DNA from: Alphaproteobacteria bacterium
GTDB lineage: Bacteria > Myxococcota_A > UBA796 > GCA-2862545
Assembly (NCBI GenBank): GCA_020632915.1
Contig: JACKEP010000007.1
Location: 62,001-126,000, forward strand
Reading direction: 5' to 3'
DNA: 64,000 nt
In this document: in pieces, positions 8,041-16,819 of the stretch
Position numbering within the stretch: position 1 is the first letter of the stretch
How the letters are laid out: each line of letters opens with the position of its first letter
Notes under the pieces: model-generated
Seen by the model: the letters and a program-made list of their open reading frames with translations, nothing else
What the model was told of the DNA's origin: nothing
Databases searched by the model: none
Program-made: the position numbers and the translations under genes

Positions 8041-9539
8041 CCCACGAGCGCGCCGCCGCGCTGGTCACCGCCCTGTCGCTGCTCGCCACCGCCGACGCGC
8101 TCGCGGCCGAGGTGGTGTGGCTCGACGACGCGCCGTCCACCGTGCAGGAGGACGTGGCGCTGCAAGCCGGCGCCCGTCGCGGGCCGCTGTCGCCGATCGA
8201 CCTGCGCGCCGCCGCCACCGACGCCGGCGCTGCCGACGACGCCGCCTACGAGTCCCTGGCCAGCGTGCTCCGCGCGTCGCGGGCCTACGAGACCCGCCTC
8301 GACGGCGAGCTCGTGATCATGCGCGACCTCGACCGACCGCTCGACGCCATCGGCATCATCCGCTCCACGGCCGACCGCGACGCCATCTTCGCAGCGCTCG
8401 CCTACCAGGGCTTCGCCGTCGACCGCTTCTTCGACACCGACCTGGCCGACGACGAGCGCGCCGCCCCCTACCGCGTCGATCTGAACGGCGTCGCCGTGGT
8501 CCGCCCCTGGGCCGACGCCGTGGCGCTGGCCCCCGAGCGCGACGTGTCCCCCTACGAGATCGCCGAGGCCCCCCAGCGCATCGCCTACGGCCGCACGGCG
8601 AAGATGCTGCGCACCGAGCTGCTGCCCGCCACGCTCGTGGTGGGCGAGCCCACGGAGCGCACCACCGTGATGGTCGACGGCGTGCCCGTCACGCCCGACG
8701 CCGGCGGGGCGGTCAAGGTCGTGCCCGGCCGCCACTGGGTCCACCTCGTCCGCAACGACCACGTCATCGCGCGCTGGACGGTGCGCGTCGGCGCGGCGGA
8801 GGAGCGCGCGCTCGCGCCCGCCCTCGACGACGCCACGTGGAAGGCCTGGCTGGCCGACGCGCGCGCCGGCAAGGTCACCACCGTGCCCGAGAGCCTGCGC
8901 CCGAGCATCGAGGCGCTGGGGGGCGAGGTGTGGCTGGCCGAGCCCGGGCCCAAGGGCGCCACCACCCTCACCGTCCTCAAGGCCGACGGCAGCGTCACCT
9001 CGCGCACGGCGAGCGCCGCGCGGGCACGCGGCGGCACCTCGAAGGCCGACGACGACAAGCTCCTCGGCTGGTCGGTGGCCGTCGGTGCAGAGGGCAGCTG
9101 GCTGTACTCCGGCGACTTCTACACGCAGGACCCGCTCACGGTCACCCGCGACAAGGCCGCCGTGAACGCCGGCGCGCTCACCGTCGACGTGCACGCCGCG
9201 CTTGAGGTCTCCCTGGCGCGCATCGGCGTCGGCCTCGACCTCACCACGCCGTTCGGCGCCGACCACGTCGCCCTCACCGGCGACGGCGGCCTGCGCCCCC
9301 GCCCCTACGTCTACGGCGCGGTGGGCGTGCGCTGGGTCCAGCTCACCGGCGGCTACGTGTTCCCCTACCACCCCGCCGCGGGCGCGATGGTCACGGTGCC
9401 GGTGTTCGAGGGCCTGGAGGTGCGGGCGAGCGGCTACGCTGGCTTCCCCACCAGCCTCACGCGCGCCGACGGCTCCACCTACGACACGAACTGGCTCACG
9501 CGCCTGGGCGTCGGCCTCGCCTGGCGCTTCGGCGGCTGA
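8028..9539 (+). CDS. Exported protein, probable outer-membrane component
   Basis: A 503-residue protein with a signal peptide (residues 1 to about 26, ending ADALAAE). The start ATG at 8028 has GGAGG seven bases before it and lies inside the end of the kinase gene. The N-terminal half contains a long Ala-rich region and a segment (VMVDGVPVTPDAGGAVKVVPGRHWVHL) resembling a PEGA repeat; the C-terminal 170 residues show alternating aromatic/hydrophobic strands ending in LGVGLAWRFGG, typical of a small outer-membrane beta barrel with a terminal aromatic signature. No enzyme motif seen. Likely acts in the envelope together with the upstream kinase and lipoprotein, but this is inferred from the operon. 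Confidence 0.75.
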   Translation: MPSVTHERAAALVTALSLLATADALAAEVVWLDDAPSTVQEDVALQAGARRGPLSPIDLRAAATDAGAADDAAYESLASVLRASRAYETRLDGELVIMRDLDRPLDAIGIIRSTADRDAIFAALAYQGFAVDRFFDTDLADDERAAPYRVDLNGVAVVRPWADAVALAPERDVSPYEIAEAPQRIAYGRTAKMLRTELLPATLVVGEPTERTTVMVDGVPVTPDAGGAVKVVPGRHWVHLVRNDHVIARWTVRVGAAEERALAPALDDATWKAWLADARAGKVTTVPESLRPSIEALGGEVWLAEPGPKGATTLTVLKADGSVTSRTASAARARGGTSKADDDKLLGWSVAVGAEGSWLYSGDFYTQDPLTVTRDKAAVNAGALTVDVHAALEVSLARIGVGLDLTTPFGADHVALTGDGGLRPRPYVYGAVGVRWVQLTGGYVFPYHPAAGAMVTVPVFEGLEVRASGYAGFPTSLTRADGSTYDTNWLTRLGVGLAWRFGG

Positions 9540-9542
9540 CGG

Positions 9543-10469
9543 TCAGACCACGCGGTCGGGCGGCGCCTGCCCGCCCACGAACGCGAGCAGGTTGGTGGCC
9601 GCCTTGGTCGCCATCGCGCGCCGCGTCTGCCACGTGGCCGATCCCAGGTGGGGCGCGAGCACGACGTTGTCGAGGTCGAGCAGGTCGGGGTGGACCACCG
9701 GCTCCGCTTCGAACACGTCGAGCGCGGCGGCCGCGAGACGTCCGGCACGCAGCGCGGCGGCCAGCGCCGCCTCGTCGACCACCGGGCCCCGCGCCGTGTT
9801 GACCAGCACCGCGGTCGGCTTCATCCGGGCCAGCGCGGCCGCGTCGACGAGGTGGTGGGTCGCCGGGGTCAGCGGGCAGTGCAGGCTGACGACATCGGAC
9901 GTGGCGAGGAGGGTGTCGAACGGCAGCCCGTCGTCCGCGCCCGGGCGGCCGCTGTGGACCACCTCCATGCCGAAGGCCGCCGCGCGCCGGGCGACCGCGC
10001 GCCCGATCCTGCCGAAGCCGACGATGCCCAGCCGCGCGCCCGCCAGATCGAGACCGCGCAGCATCATCGGTCGCCAGCCCTGAAAGCCGCCGCGCCGCAC
10101 GAGCCGGTCCCCGGCCACCACGTGACGCGACGCCGCCAGCAGCAGGGCCATCGCCAGATCCGCCGTCGCGTCGGTGAGCACGCCGGGCGTGTTCGTGACC
10201 ACCACCCCACGCGCGCGCGCCGCGTCCAGGTCGACGTTGTCGAGGCCGACAGCGTGCTGCGCCACCACGCGCACCGGCCCGGCGTCCAGCACGTCGCCGT
10301 CGATCCGATCGGTGGGCATGCTGATCAGGCCGGCGCAGCCACGGACGGCCTCGCGCAGCGCCGCCGGCGTCATCGGGGCCGGCCCGGGATGGACGGTGAC
10401 GTCGAGCCCGGCCGCGTCGAGCAACGCCCTGCCCGCAGGATCGATCGGCTGGGTGACCAGGACGCGCAC
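9543..10469 (-). CDS. D-2-hydroxyacid dehydrogenase (NAD-dependent, glyoxylate/hydroxypyruvate reductase type)
   Basis: A 308-residue cytoplasmic dehydrogenase interconverting 2-oxoacids and D-2-hydroxyacids. The NAD-binding loop is LGIVGFGRIGRAVARRAA. The catalytic Arg lies in NTARGPVVDEAAL, the Glu in FEAEPV and the His in APHLGSAT, so the Arg-Glu-His triad is complete. The length is normal for the short GyaR/2-ketogluconate-reductase branch. The exact substrate (glyoxylate, hydroxypyruvate, 2-ketogluconate or another 2-oxoacid) cannot be decided from sequence. It is convergent with the preceding gene, with only three bases between stops, and divergent from the membrane-protein pair. Confidence 0.9.
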   Translation of the reverse strand: MRVLVTQPIDPAGRALLDAAGLDVTVHPGPAPMTPAALREAVRGCAGLISMPTDRIDGDVLDAGPVRVVAQHAVGLDNVDLDAARARGVVVTNTPGVLTDATADLAMALLLAASRHVVAGDRLVRRGGFQGWRPMMLRGLDLAGARLGIVGFGRIGRAVARRAAAFGMEVVHSGRPGADDGLPFDTLLATSDVVSLHCPLTPATHHLVDAAALARMKPTAVLVNTARGPVVDEAALAAALRAGRLAAAALDVFEAEPVVHPDLLDLDNVVLAPHLGSATWQTRRAMATKAATNLLAFVGGQAPPDRVV

Positions 10470-10571
10470 GCCACCTCCCCCGCGAGCTTACCGCCCCCCG
10501 CGGGCCGGTGCCGCGCTACACTCCCCCGCCCCGGGGTGACCCCCGCCCCGTCCGCCGAGGGACGTCCGCTG

Positions 10572-12065
10572 GTGACGGCACCGACCCCGCAGCTCCCGCC
10601 CTGGACCCGCGCCGTGCCGGCCGTCGTCGCAGCCCTCGCGGTCGTGAGCCTGCTCCTCGACGGCTGGCTGCTGGCCCACCACCTCGTCAAGATGGAGACG
10701 GCCAACGCGTTCCAGCTCGAGTACGACGCGCTCGCCCGCGACGGCTTCGTCGTGCTGGCGTCGCCCCCCGGCTACTACGCCGACGCGCTTCACACGTGGT
10801 TCTTCCACCTGCTCGTGCGGGTCACGCCGCGGCTGGAGCACCTCGCGACGGTGCTGGAGCTGTTCCACTACGCCGCGGTGGCGGCGCTGGGCCTCGGGAT
10901 GCGGCGCCGCTACGGCGACACCGCGGGGGCCGTGGCCGCCGGCCTGCTGCTGACGGCACCGGTGTCGCCGATCCTGTCCAAGCACGTCATCTCCACGGCC
11001 TTCGTGCCGCTGGTGGGCACCGGCTACGTGCTCGCCCACCTCGACCTGGCCGCCGGGGGCGGGCGTCGCGCGCTCGGCCGGTGCGTGGCGCTGCTCGGCC
11101 TGCTGCTCGCGCTCAACCACGGCCACGCCTGGATCGGCCTGGCCCTGCTGTGGCGGATGGCCCGGAGCCGCACGTTCGTCCCCCCTGCGTGGAGCGTGCT
11201 CGTCGGACTCCTCGCCCTGTCCAGCGGCCTGTTCGAGATCGGGTGGTACCTGTCCCACGGTCAGCCCGAGCTGCTGATGCCGCACGCCGGCTGGTGGCCG
11301 CGCTTCGACTACGACGACGTCGGCCAGTGGGCGCGGCGCGCGGTGTTCGTCGAGCACGGCATGGGGTTCATGCTCCCCAACCTCAACCTGCTCTTCGTGC
11401 TGGGCGCGTGGGCGCTGGGGGTGTGGGCGCGCGGCGGCAGCGCAGCCCCCGCCGGCCTCGGCGAGCTGCTGGTGCTCGCGATCCCGTTCGCGTTCGCCAA
11501 CACCGAGGCGATCGTCGTGTGGCAGACGCCGCTGTTCGTGCTGCTGGCGTGGGCCTGCCGGTCGCAGGCGTACGTGGGGCTGATGGTCGTACACCTCGTC
11601 GCCAGCTCGCTGTCCCAGGCGTGGCTCTACACCCACCATGGCCCGCCCGAGCCCAACTTCTGGGCGCTGTCGTCCATCCAGATGCGCGAGCGGGTGCTCG
11701 ACGTGCTGGAGCGCGAGCAGGGGCTGACCGACGCGGGCTTCGAGCACCTGTGGGTCGACCACCCCATCGGCGAGCTGCACGCGCCGGCGATCCTGCCCGG
11801 GCTGTCCTACCTGGTCGACCGGGTCCGACCGCTGCCGCACGGCCCCGACGACCGCTGCCACGCCGTCACCGGCGCCCCGTACACGCCACCCGACGGCGCC
11901 GTCGACGTCGCGGTGGTCGAGCGCGACCACCTGTGGTTCACCGCGTGGCGCGGCACGCCGTGTCCGGTCGACAGCCGGATGCCGATGCCACCGGTGATCG
12001 TGTGGTCGCCGTCCACGGGCATCGTCGAGCGCACCTTCCCCGGCAACTGGACGGACACGCCGTGA
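10572..12065 (+). CDS. Polytopic membrane protein, glycosyltransferase-like
   Basis: A 497-residue integral membrane protein with about eight to ten hydrophobic segments between residues 10 and 350 and a soluble C-terminal part of roughly 150 residues. The GTG start at 10572 follows a GAGGGA ribosome site; a TACACT -10-like hexamer lies at 10517. An early periplasmic loop with acidic residues (FQLEYDALARDGF) and the overall plan resemble GT-C glycosyltransferases, but the usual DD or ED motif after helix 1 is not clear, so catalytic activity is uncertain. Its stop overlaps the start of the following, similarly organised membrane protein. Probably involved in envelope polysaccharide or lipid glycosylation; weakly supported. 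Confidence 0.7.
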   Translation: MTAPTPQLPPWTRAVPAVVAALAVVSLLLDGWLLAHHLVKMETANAFQLEYDALARDGFVVLASPPGYYADALHTWFFHLLVRVTPRLEHLATVLELFHYAAVAALGLGMRRRYGDTAGAVAAGLLLTAPVSPILSKHVISTAFVPLVGTGYVLAHLDLAAGGGRRALGRCVALLGLLLALNHGHAWIGLALLWRMARSRTFVPPAWSVLVGLLALSSGLFEIGWYLSHGQPELLMPHAGWWPRFDYDDVGQWARRAVFVEHGMGFMLPNLNLLFVLGAWALGVWARGGSAAPAGLGELLVLAIPFAFANTEAIVVWQTPLFVLLAWACRSQAYVGLMVVHLVASSLSQAWLYTHHGPPEPNFWALSSIQMRERVLDVLEREQGLTDAGFEHLWVDHPIGELHAPAILPGLSYLVDRVRPLPHGPDDRCHAVTGAPYTPPDGAVDVAVVERDHLWFTAWRGTPCPVDSRMPMPPVIVWSPSTGIVERTFPGNWTDTP

Positions 12066-13525
12066 GCGACGCGCGCGACGACCGCTGGCTGCGGTGGGCG
12101 AGCTGGGCCGTGTGGCCGGTGCTGCTCGCGATCGTGGCGCCCACCCAACGCCAGCTGTTCGTCGACCACGTGCTCCAGTCCAACGAGAACACCTGGCGCG
12201 ACTTCACCGTCTACGCCGAGGTCGCGCGCGGCTTCCTGCCGCTGGAGGGCCCCCCCACGTCGGTGGGCGGCCACCACGGCTACCTGGGCGCGTGGCTGTT
12301 CGGGGCGTGGTCGGCGCTGGTGCCGGGCGACACGGCGCTGCGCGTGTTCGACCTCGGCATCTGGGCGGTGTCCACCCTCGCGGCGTGGGCGCTCGCCCGG
12401 CAGGTGGCCTCGGCGCCCGCCGCACGCCTGGCCGCCGCGGCCTACCTCGCGTCGAACTTCGCGGTGATGACGGCGTTCCCCAACCACATCGCGTGGATGC
12501 CGCTGGGCGCCGCGCTCGCGATGCTGGGCCTGCTCCGCTCCGGCGAGGGCGCGCGGTGGGCGCTGCTGTGCGTGGCCGGGGTGGTGCTGGAGGTGGGGGT
12601 CCACCGCTCCGGCTGGCTGCTGCTCGTGGCCGTGCTCGCGATCCAGGTGTGGCAGCGGCGCGGCCTGTTCGCCCATCCGTGGGTGTGGACGCCGCTCGCG
12701 CTCTACCTTGTGCCGACGATCACGGCGTGGTCACTGGGCGAGGAGGCCGGCCACACGGTCGACGGGATGCGCGACGCGGTGGGCCACATGGACCCGCTGC
12801 TCGCGCTGCGCACGATGCCGTTCTGGCACTTCGCGGAGCCACCGCCGTCGGGGGTGCAGTGGGCCCAGGCGTGGACGGTGGTGGCAGCCCTGGCGCTCGC
12901 GTGGCGCAGCGGCCCCGGACGCGACGCGCGCGCAGTGCTGGCCCTGTACACGGTCTCGTTCGTCGCCCTGCTGTTCTACAAGTACGACACCCACTACTAC
13001 CTGCCGATGTTCGCGCTGCTGCCGGCGGTGCTGGCGCTCGCGATCGACGCGGCCCACACCCGCGGCGTGGGGGCGCTCTGGGTGGCTGTGGTGGTCGGCA
13101 TCGAGGTGGCCGGCGCGGCGTACACGGCCCAGACCACGGCGGCCTTGCAGGCCATGCCGGGATCGCCGCTGCACCCCACCCGCGACGAGCTGATCGCCGT
13201 GCAGGTGCTCGACGACCTGGGGGTGGGCGAGGACGAGGTGCTGGCGCGCACCTGGGACAGCCTCGAGCCGTTGCAGCGACCGCTTCACCACCTGTGGGTG
13301 TTGTTCGCGAGCGACCCGTGGCGCCCCGGCCACGACGATCGCTGCCTGCGCGTCGAGCCGGGGTCGGCGCCGGTAGCGCCGGGCACCACCGCGTCCCACC
13401 TCGCCGGCGAGCTGCGCGTCGACGTCAGCCCGCGCCCCGAAGGCGGCTGTCCGAGCAACGTCGCCCGCCGCAGTCCGCCGATCTGGTACCTGGACCTGTC
13501 GACGGGCGGCTTCGTGCGTCGCTGA
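12062..13525 (+). CDS. Polytopic membrane protein, GT-C glycosyltransferase-like
   Basis: A 487-residue membrane protein with about nine hydrophobic helices and a C-terminal soluble domain of about 120 residues. It starts at a GTG overlapping the stop of its neighbour (GTGA), so the two are produced together. The segment after helix 1 (SNENTWRDFTVYAEVARGFLPL, split here only for description) places an acidic residue and a tyrosine where GT-C enzymes have their catalytic loop, and FYKYDTHYYLPMFALLPAVLAL resembles the late helices of dolichyl-phosphate-mannose-type transferases. The two-gene arrangement suggests a heteromer or tandem duplicates acting on the same envelope glycan. Substrate unknown. 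Confidence 0.72.
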   Translation: MSDARDDRWLRWASWAVWPVLLAIVAPTQRQLFVDHVLQSNENTWRDFTVYAEVARGFLPLEGPPTSVGGHHGYLGAWLFGAWSALVPGDTALRVFDLGIWAVSTLAAWALARQVASAPAARLAAAAYLASNFAVMTAFPNHIAWMPLGAALAMLGLLRSGEGARWALLCVAGVVLEVGVHRSGWLLLVAVLAIQVWQRRGLFAHPWVWTPLALYLVPTITAWSLGEEAGHTVDGMRDAVGHMDPLLALRTMPFWHFAEPPPSGVQWAQAWTVVAALALAWRSGPGRDARAVLALYTVSFVALLFYKYDTHYYLPMFALLPAVLALAIDAAHTRGVGALWVAVVVGIEVAGAAYTAQTTAALQAMPGSPLHPTRDELIAVQVLDDLGVGEDEVLARTWDSLEPLQRPLHHLWVLFASDPWRPGHDDRCLRVEPGSAPVAPGTTASHLAGELRVDVSPRPEGGCPSNVARRSPPIWYLDLSTGGFVRR

Positions 13526-13546
13526 ACCCCGCGTCGGGTCGACCCG

Positions 13547-14794
13547 TCAGACGTCGCGTTCGAGCAACATCGCGACGGCCTGGGCGCCGGCGGCACAGAT
13601 GCTGATCAGGCCGTAGCGGGCGTTGCGGCGGGCCATCTCGTTCGCCAGCGACCCGGCGATGCGCGCGCCGGTGGCGGCGAACGGATGCCCAATGGCGATC
13701 GAGCTGCCCATCACGTTGAGGCGCGCGGGGTCGACGGTGCCGATCGCCGGCTCCTTCCACCCCTGCTCCCACGCCGCGAGGTTGCACGCGACCTGCCCGC
13801 CGAAGGCCTCGTGCATCTCGACGAGATCGATGTCGTCGAGCGTGAGCCCGTGACGCCCGAGCAGACGGGGAACCGCCACGCCCGGCCCCATGAGCAGGCC
13901 GTCGGCCGGATCGATGGCGACGTTCTCGAAGTCGCGCACGAAGGCCAGCGGCTCCCGCCCCTCGGCGCGGGCCTTGTCCTCGCTCATCATCAGCACCGCG
14001 GCGGCACCGTCGGTGAGCGGGCTCGACGAGCCGGCGGTGATGGTGCCCGTCGGGGTGGGGTCGAAGACCGGGCGCAGCCGCGCGAGCTTGTCCAGCGACG
14101 TGTCCTTGCGGACGATGAGGTCGTGGTCCACGCCGTTCAGCGGCGCGATCTCGGCCTTGAGGCGACCGTCCTCCGTGGCGGCGGCGGCGCGCTGGTGGGA
14201 CCGCAGCGCGATCTCGTCCTGCACCGTGCGCCCGATCTTCCACTGCTTGACCATGAGCTCGCAGTGCTGCCCCATCGACAGCCCGGTGGACGGCTCGGCC
14301 ACGCCCGGCAGCTGCGGCAGGATGTCGGCCAGCCCGAGCCCGAGCAGCTTTCGCACCTTGCCGCCGAGCGCCTGCTCCGCCTGGGCGTCGCGCAGCGCCG
14401 CCTGCATCCGCTCGCTGTACAGCAGCGGCGTGTTGGACATCGACTCGACGCCACCGGCGATCCCGGACTCGAGCCGGCCGAGGGCGATGGCATCGTGCAG
14501 CGCGATCATCGCCGTGGTGCCGGAGATGCAGTTGTCGGTGTAGGTGACGCCCCGCGTGGTGACGGGCAGCTTGCTGCGGAACACGGTCTCGCGCCCGATG
14601 TGCGGCAGGCGCGGGTTGACCACCACCACCCCCCAGTGCAGCTCGTGGATCGACGCCGGGTCGACGTCGGCGCTGGCGAGCAGGCCGTCGACCGCGTGGG
14701 CCGAGAGGTCGACCGCAGCGATGTCCTTGAAGGCGGTGACCGCCTTGACGAACGGGGTTCGGCATCCTGCGACGATCGCGACGCGACGGGACAT
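13547..14794 (-). CDS. Acetyl-CoA C-acyltransferase (thiolase, FadI/FadA type)
   Basis: A 415-residue thiolase, the normal length, for the last step of beta-oxidation or the first step of acetoacetyl-CoA formation. The nucleophilic Cys89 lies in DNCISGTT, the catalytic His in HEAFGG (H328), the second His in SIAIGHPFAATGAR (H370) and the second Cys at C400. The glycine-rich motif around C400 reads CAAGAQ instead of the usual CGGGGQ, a conservative but unusual variant. The N-terminus (VAIVAGCRTPFVKA) is typical of the long-chain FadI branch. It stands alone, convergent with the membrane-protein pair. It could also supply acetoacetyl-CoA for the mevalonate pathway that feeds the sterol operon, but no other mevalonate gene is in the window. 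Confidence 0.93.
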   Translation of the reverse strand: MSRRVAIVAGCRTPFVKAVTAFKDIAAVDLSAHAVDGLLASADVDPASIHELHWGVVVVNPRLPHIGRETVFRSKLPVTTRGVTYTDNCISGTTAMIALHDAIALGRLESGIAGGVESMSNTPLLYSERMQAALRDAQAEQALGGKVRKLLGLGLADILPQLPGVAEPSTGLSMGQHCELMVKQWKIGRTVQDEIALRSHQRAAAATEDGRLKAEIAPLNGVDHDLIVRKDTSLDKLARLRPVFDPTPTGTITAGSSSPLTDGAAAVLMMSEDKARAEGREPLAFVRDFENVAIDPADGLLMGPGVAVPRLLGRHGLTLDDIDLVEMHEAFGGQVACNLAAWEQGWKEPAIGTVDPARLNVMGSSIAIGHPFAATGARIAGSLANEMARRNARYGLISICAAGAQAVAMLLERDV

Positions 14795-14850
14795 GGGGAC
14801 GCTCCTGGAGAGAGGTCCGCCCTCCTATCGCGGGACGCGACGCCGCACGC

Positions 14851-15441
14851 TCAGGGCGCGTTCTCGAGGGCGCCCACCCGGCCGTTGAGCGCGGCCATCG
14901 TGGTGCCGCCGGCGATCACGTCCGGCGCCACCACCGTGGCGCTGAACACCGCCTGCGGAAACACCTGCAGCAGCGCGCCGGACACCGTGGTGGCCCCCGC
15001 GCTCTCGATCGTGAGGCTGCCGCTGCTGGCCAGGCGGGTGGTCGTCACCGACGACAGGTCGACGCCGAGGCCCACGATCACCGTGTCGCCCGCGAGACGC
15101 CCGAGGTGCAGCTCGTCGCCGTCGGCCACGACGCGGTCGGCGATGCCCGGCGCGTACCCGGCGGCGTCGAGGTCGTCCTGGGTGAGGGCGACGGTCTCCT
15201 GGACGGCGAGCCGCGCCTCGAGATCGGCGATGCGGGCCGCGTGGGCGGCGACCGTCGCCTCCAGATCGGCGACACGACGGTTGAGCGACCGCGAGGCGTT
15301 GTAGGCCTGGAGCAGCTGGCCCTGCATCGTGTCGAGCTGGACGAGCATGCACTGCTGGAGCTGGGTGGGCGGCAGGGCCGGATCGCACGCGAGGGCGGGC
15401 GTGGCGACGGCGAGCGCAGCGAGGACGGCGACGGGACGCAT
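14851..15441 (-). CDS. Exported protein with coiled coil
   Basis: A 196-residue protein with a cleavable signal peptide (MRPVAVLAALAVATPALA, then a Cys) and a GGAGG site seven bases before the ATG at 15441. Residues about 28-90 form a heptad-rich coiled coil (LNRRVADLEATVAAHAARIADLEARL, described not quoted in full), suggesting oligomerisation. The C-terminal half has Val/Thr/Gly-rich repeats resembling the head of trimeric phage-fibre or autotransporter-like proteins and ends in a second short heptad (MAALNGRVGALE). Two cysteines near the N-terminus of the mature protein could form a disulfide. No family assigned; a small trimeric surface or periplasmic structural protein is plausible. Confidence 0.7.
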   Translation of the reverse strand: MRPVAVLAALAVATPALACDPALPPTQLQQCMLVQLDTMQGQLLQAYNASRSLNRRVADLEATVAAHAARIADLEARLAVQETVALTQDDLDAAGYAPGIADRVVADGDELHLGRLAGDTVIVGLGVDLSSVTTTRLASSGSLTIESAGATTVSGALLQVFPQAVFSATVVAPDVIAGGTTMAALNGRVGALENAP

Positions 15442-15529
15442 GGGACCTCCACGTCCACGAGCGTAGCGCCGGCGACGCCGCTCGGCCTGGATCAGGGTCC
15501 GTCCCCGCACATGGACGTCCAAGCACGTG

Positions 15530-15542
15530 GCACGGTCCGTGC
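15530..15542. promoter_or_regulatory. Short perfect inverted repeat upstream of the sulfide-oxidation operon
   Basis: GCACGG-T-CCGTGC lies 46 bases upstream of the SQR start, in the 146-base divergent region shared with the coiled-coil protein gene. Its position suits an operator, but with six-base GC-rich arms it could occur by chance. Confidence 0.3.
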
Positions 15543-15587
15543 GTCCGCCTCCGCGGGAACCGGGCTGCGGCCCGAATCGGAGGGGCG

Positions 15588-16817
15588 ATGAAGCACCTGC
15601 TGATCCTCGGTGCCGGCACGGCCGGGACGATGATGGCCAACAAGCTCGTGGCGCGCCTGCCGTCGCGAGGGTGGACCGTCACGGTCGTCGATCGCGACGA
15701 CGTCCACGTGTACCAGCCGGGCTTGCTGCTCGTCCCGTTCGGGGTCTACGCACCCGACAGCATCGTCAAGCCGCGCGCGTCCCTGCTGCACGCCGACGTC
15801 CGCTACGTCCAGGGAGAGCTGGACCGCGTCGACGTCGACACCAAGAGGGTGCACCTCGCCGACGGCACGCGGCTCCCATGGGACCTGCTCATCCTCGCCA
15901 CCGGCACCCGCCTGCTCCCAGAGCAGACCCCAGGGCTCACGGGTCGCCGCTGGCACGACAGCATCTACGACTTCTACACACTCGAAGGCGCCGCCGCGCT
16001 TGCTCGGCGCCTGTCGACCTTCGAGCGTGGGCGGCTGGTGGTCCACGTCCACGAGATGCCGATCAAGTGCCCTGTCGCCCCGCTCGAGTTCGCCTTCCTC
16101 GCGGACTGGTTCCTCACCGAGCACGGCCGCCGCAACGATGTCGGGATCACCTTCGTCACCCCCCTCGACGGCGCATTCACCAAGCCCGTCGCGTCGCGCG
16201 TGCTTGGCGGGATGATGGCCGCTCGAGGCATCGAGGTGGTCACCGACGTCGGCACCGAGCGCATCGACGAAGACGAGGGGAGCATCGTTGCCTACGACGG
16301 GCGGCGGATCCCATTCGATCTGCTGGTGACGGTGCCCGTCCACGGGGGCGCCGCGGCGATCGGTGCCTCCGGGCTCGGCGACGCGATGGACTTCGTCCCG
16401 ACCGACCGTCACACCCTGCAGACCAAGGCACACCCCGACATCTTCGCGCTGGGCGACTGCACCGACCTGCCCGTGTCCAAGGCCGGCGCCGTCGCGCACT
16501 TCCAAGGCGACGTGCTGGTGGACAACGTGCTGCGTCACATCGACGGATTGCCGCTGTCGCCGGCATTCGACGGCCACGCGAACTGCTTCATCGAGACCGG
16601 CTTCGGCAAGGCGATGCTCATCGACTTCAGCGAGACGACCGAGCCACTTCCCGGGCGCTTTCCGTTGCCTGGCATCGGCCCGTTCACCCTGCTCGAGGAG
16701 AGCGTGACCAACCACCTGGGCAAGCTCGCGTTCAAGTGGATCTACTGGAACCTGCTCGTGGCCGGGAAGGAGCTTCCCTTCGAGCAGCGCTTCACCCTGT
16801 CCGGCAAGTGGAGCTGA
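15588..16817 (+). CDS. sqr: Sulfide:quinone oxidoreductase
   Basis: A 409-residue FAD enzyme oxidising sulfide to sulfane sulfur and passing electrons to the quinone pool at the inner membrane. It has an N-terminal FAD loop (LILGAGTAGTMMANKL), a second Rossmann segment, and three cysteines at the expected places: C161 in PIKCPVAPLE, C291 in GDCTDLPVSKAG and C333 in NCFIETGFG. The C-terminal amphipathic region (LAFKWIYWNLLV) should anchor it in the membrane. The strong GGAGGGG ribosome site precedes the ATG by two or three bases. It is followed after two bases by the DUF1641-DsrC fusion and then a DsrE-like protein, the standard sulfur-carrier context of SQR in other bacteria. Confidence 0.95.
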   Translation: MKHLLILGAGTAGTMMANKLVARLPSRGWTVTVVDRDDVHVYQPGLLLVPFGVYAPDSIVKPRASLLHADVRYVQGELDRVDVDTKRVHLADGTRLPWDLLILATGTRLLPEQTPGLTGRRWHDSIYDFYTLEGAAALARRLSTFERGRLVVHVHEMPIKCPVAPLEFAFLADWFLTEHGRRNDVGITFVTPLDGAFTKPVASRVLGGMMAARGIEVVTDVGTERIDEDEGSIVAYDGRRIPFDLLVTVPVHGGAAAIGASGLGDAMDFVPTDRHTLQTKAHPDIFALGDCTDLPVSKAGAVAHFQGDVLVDNVLRHIDGLPLSPAFDGHANCFIETGFGKAMLIDFSETTEPLPGRFPLPGIGPFTLLEESVTNHLGKLAFKWIYWNLLVAGKELPFEQRFTLSGKWS

Positions 16818-16819
16818 CG

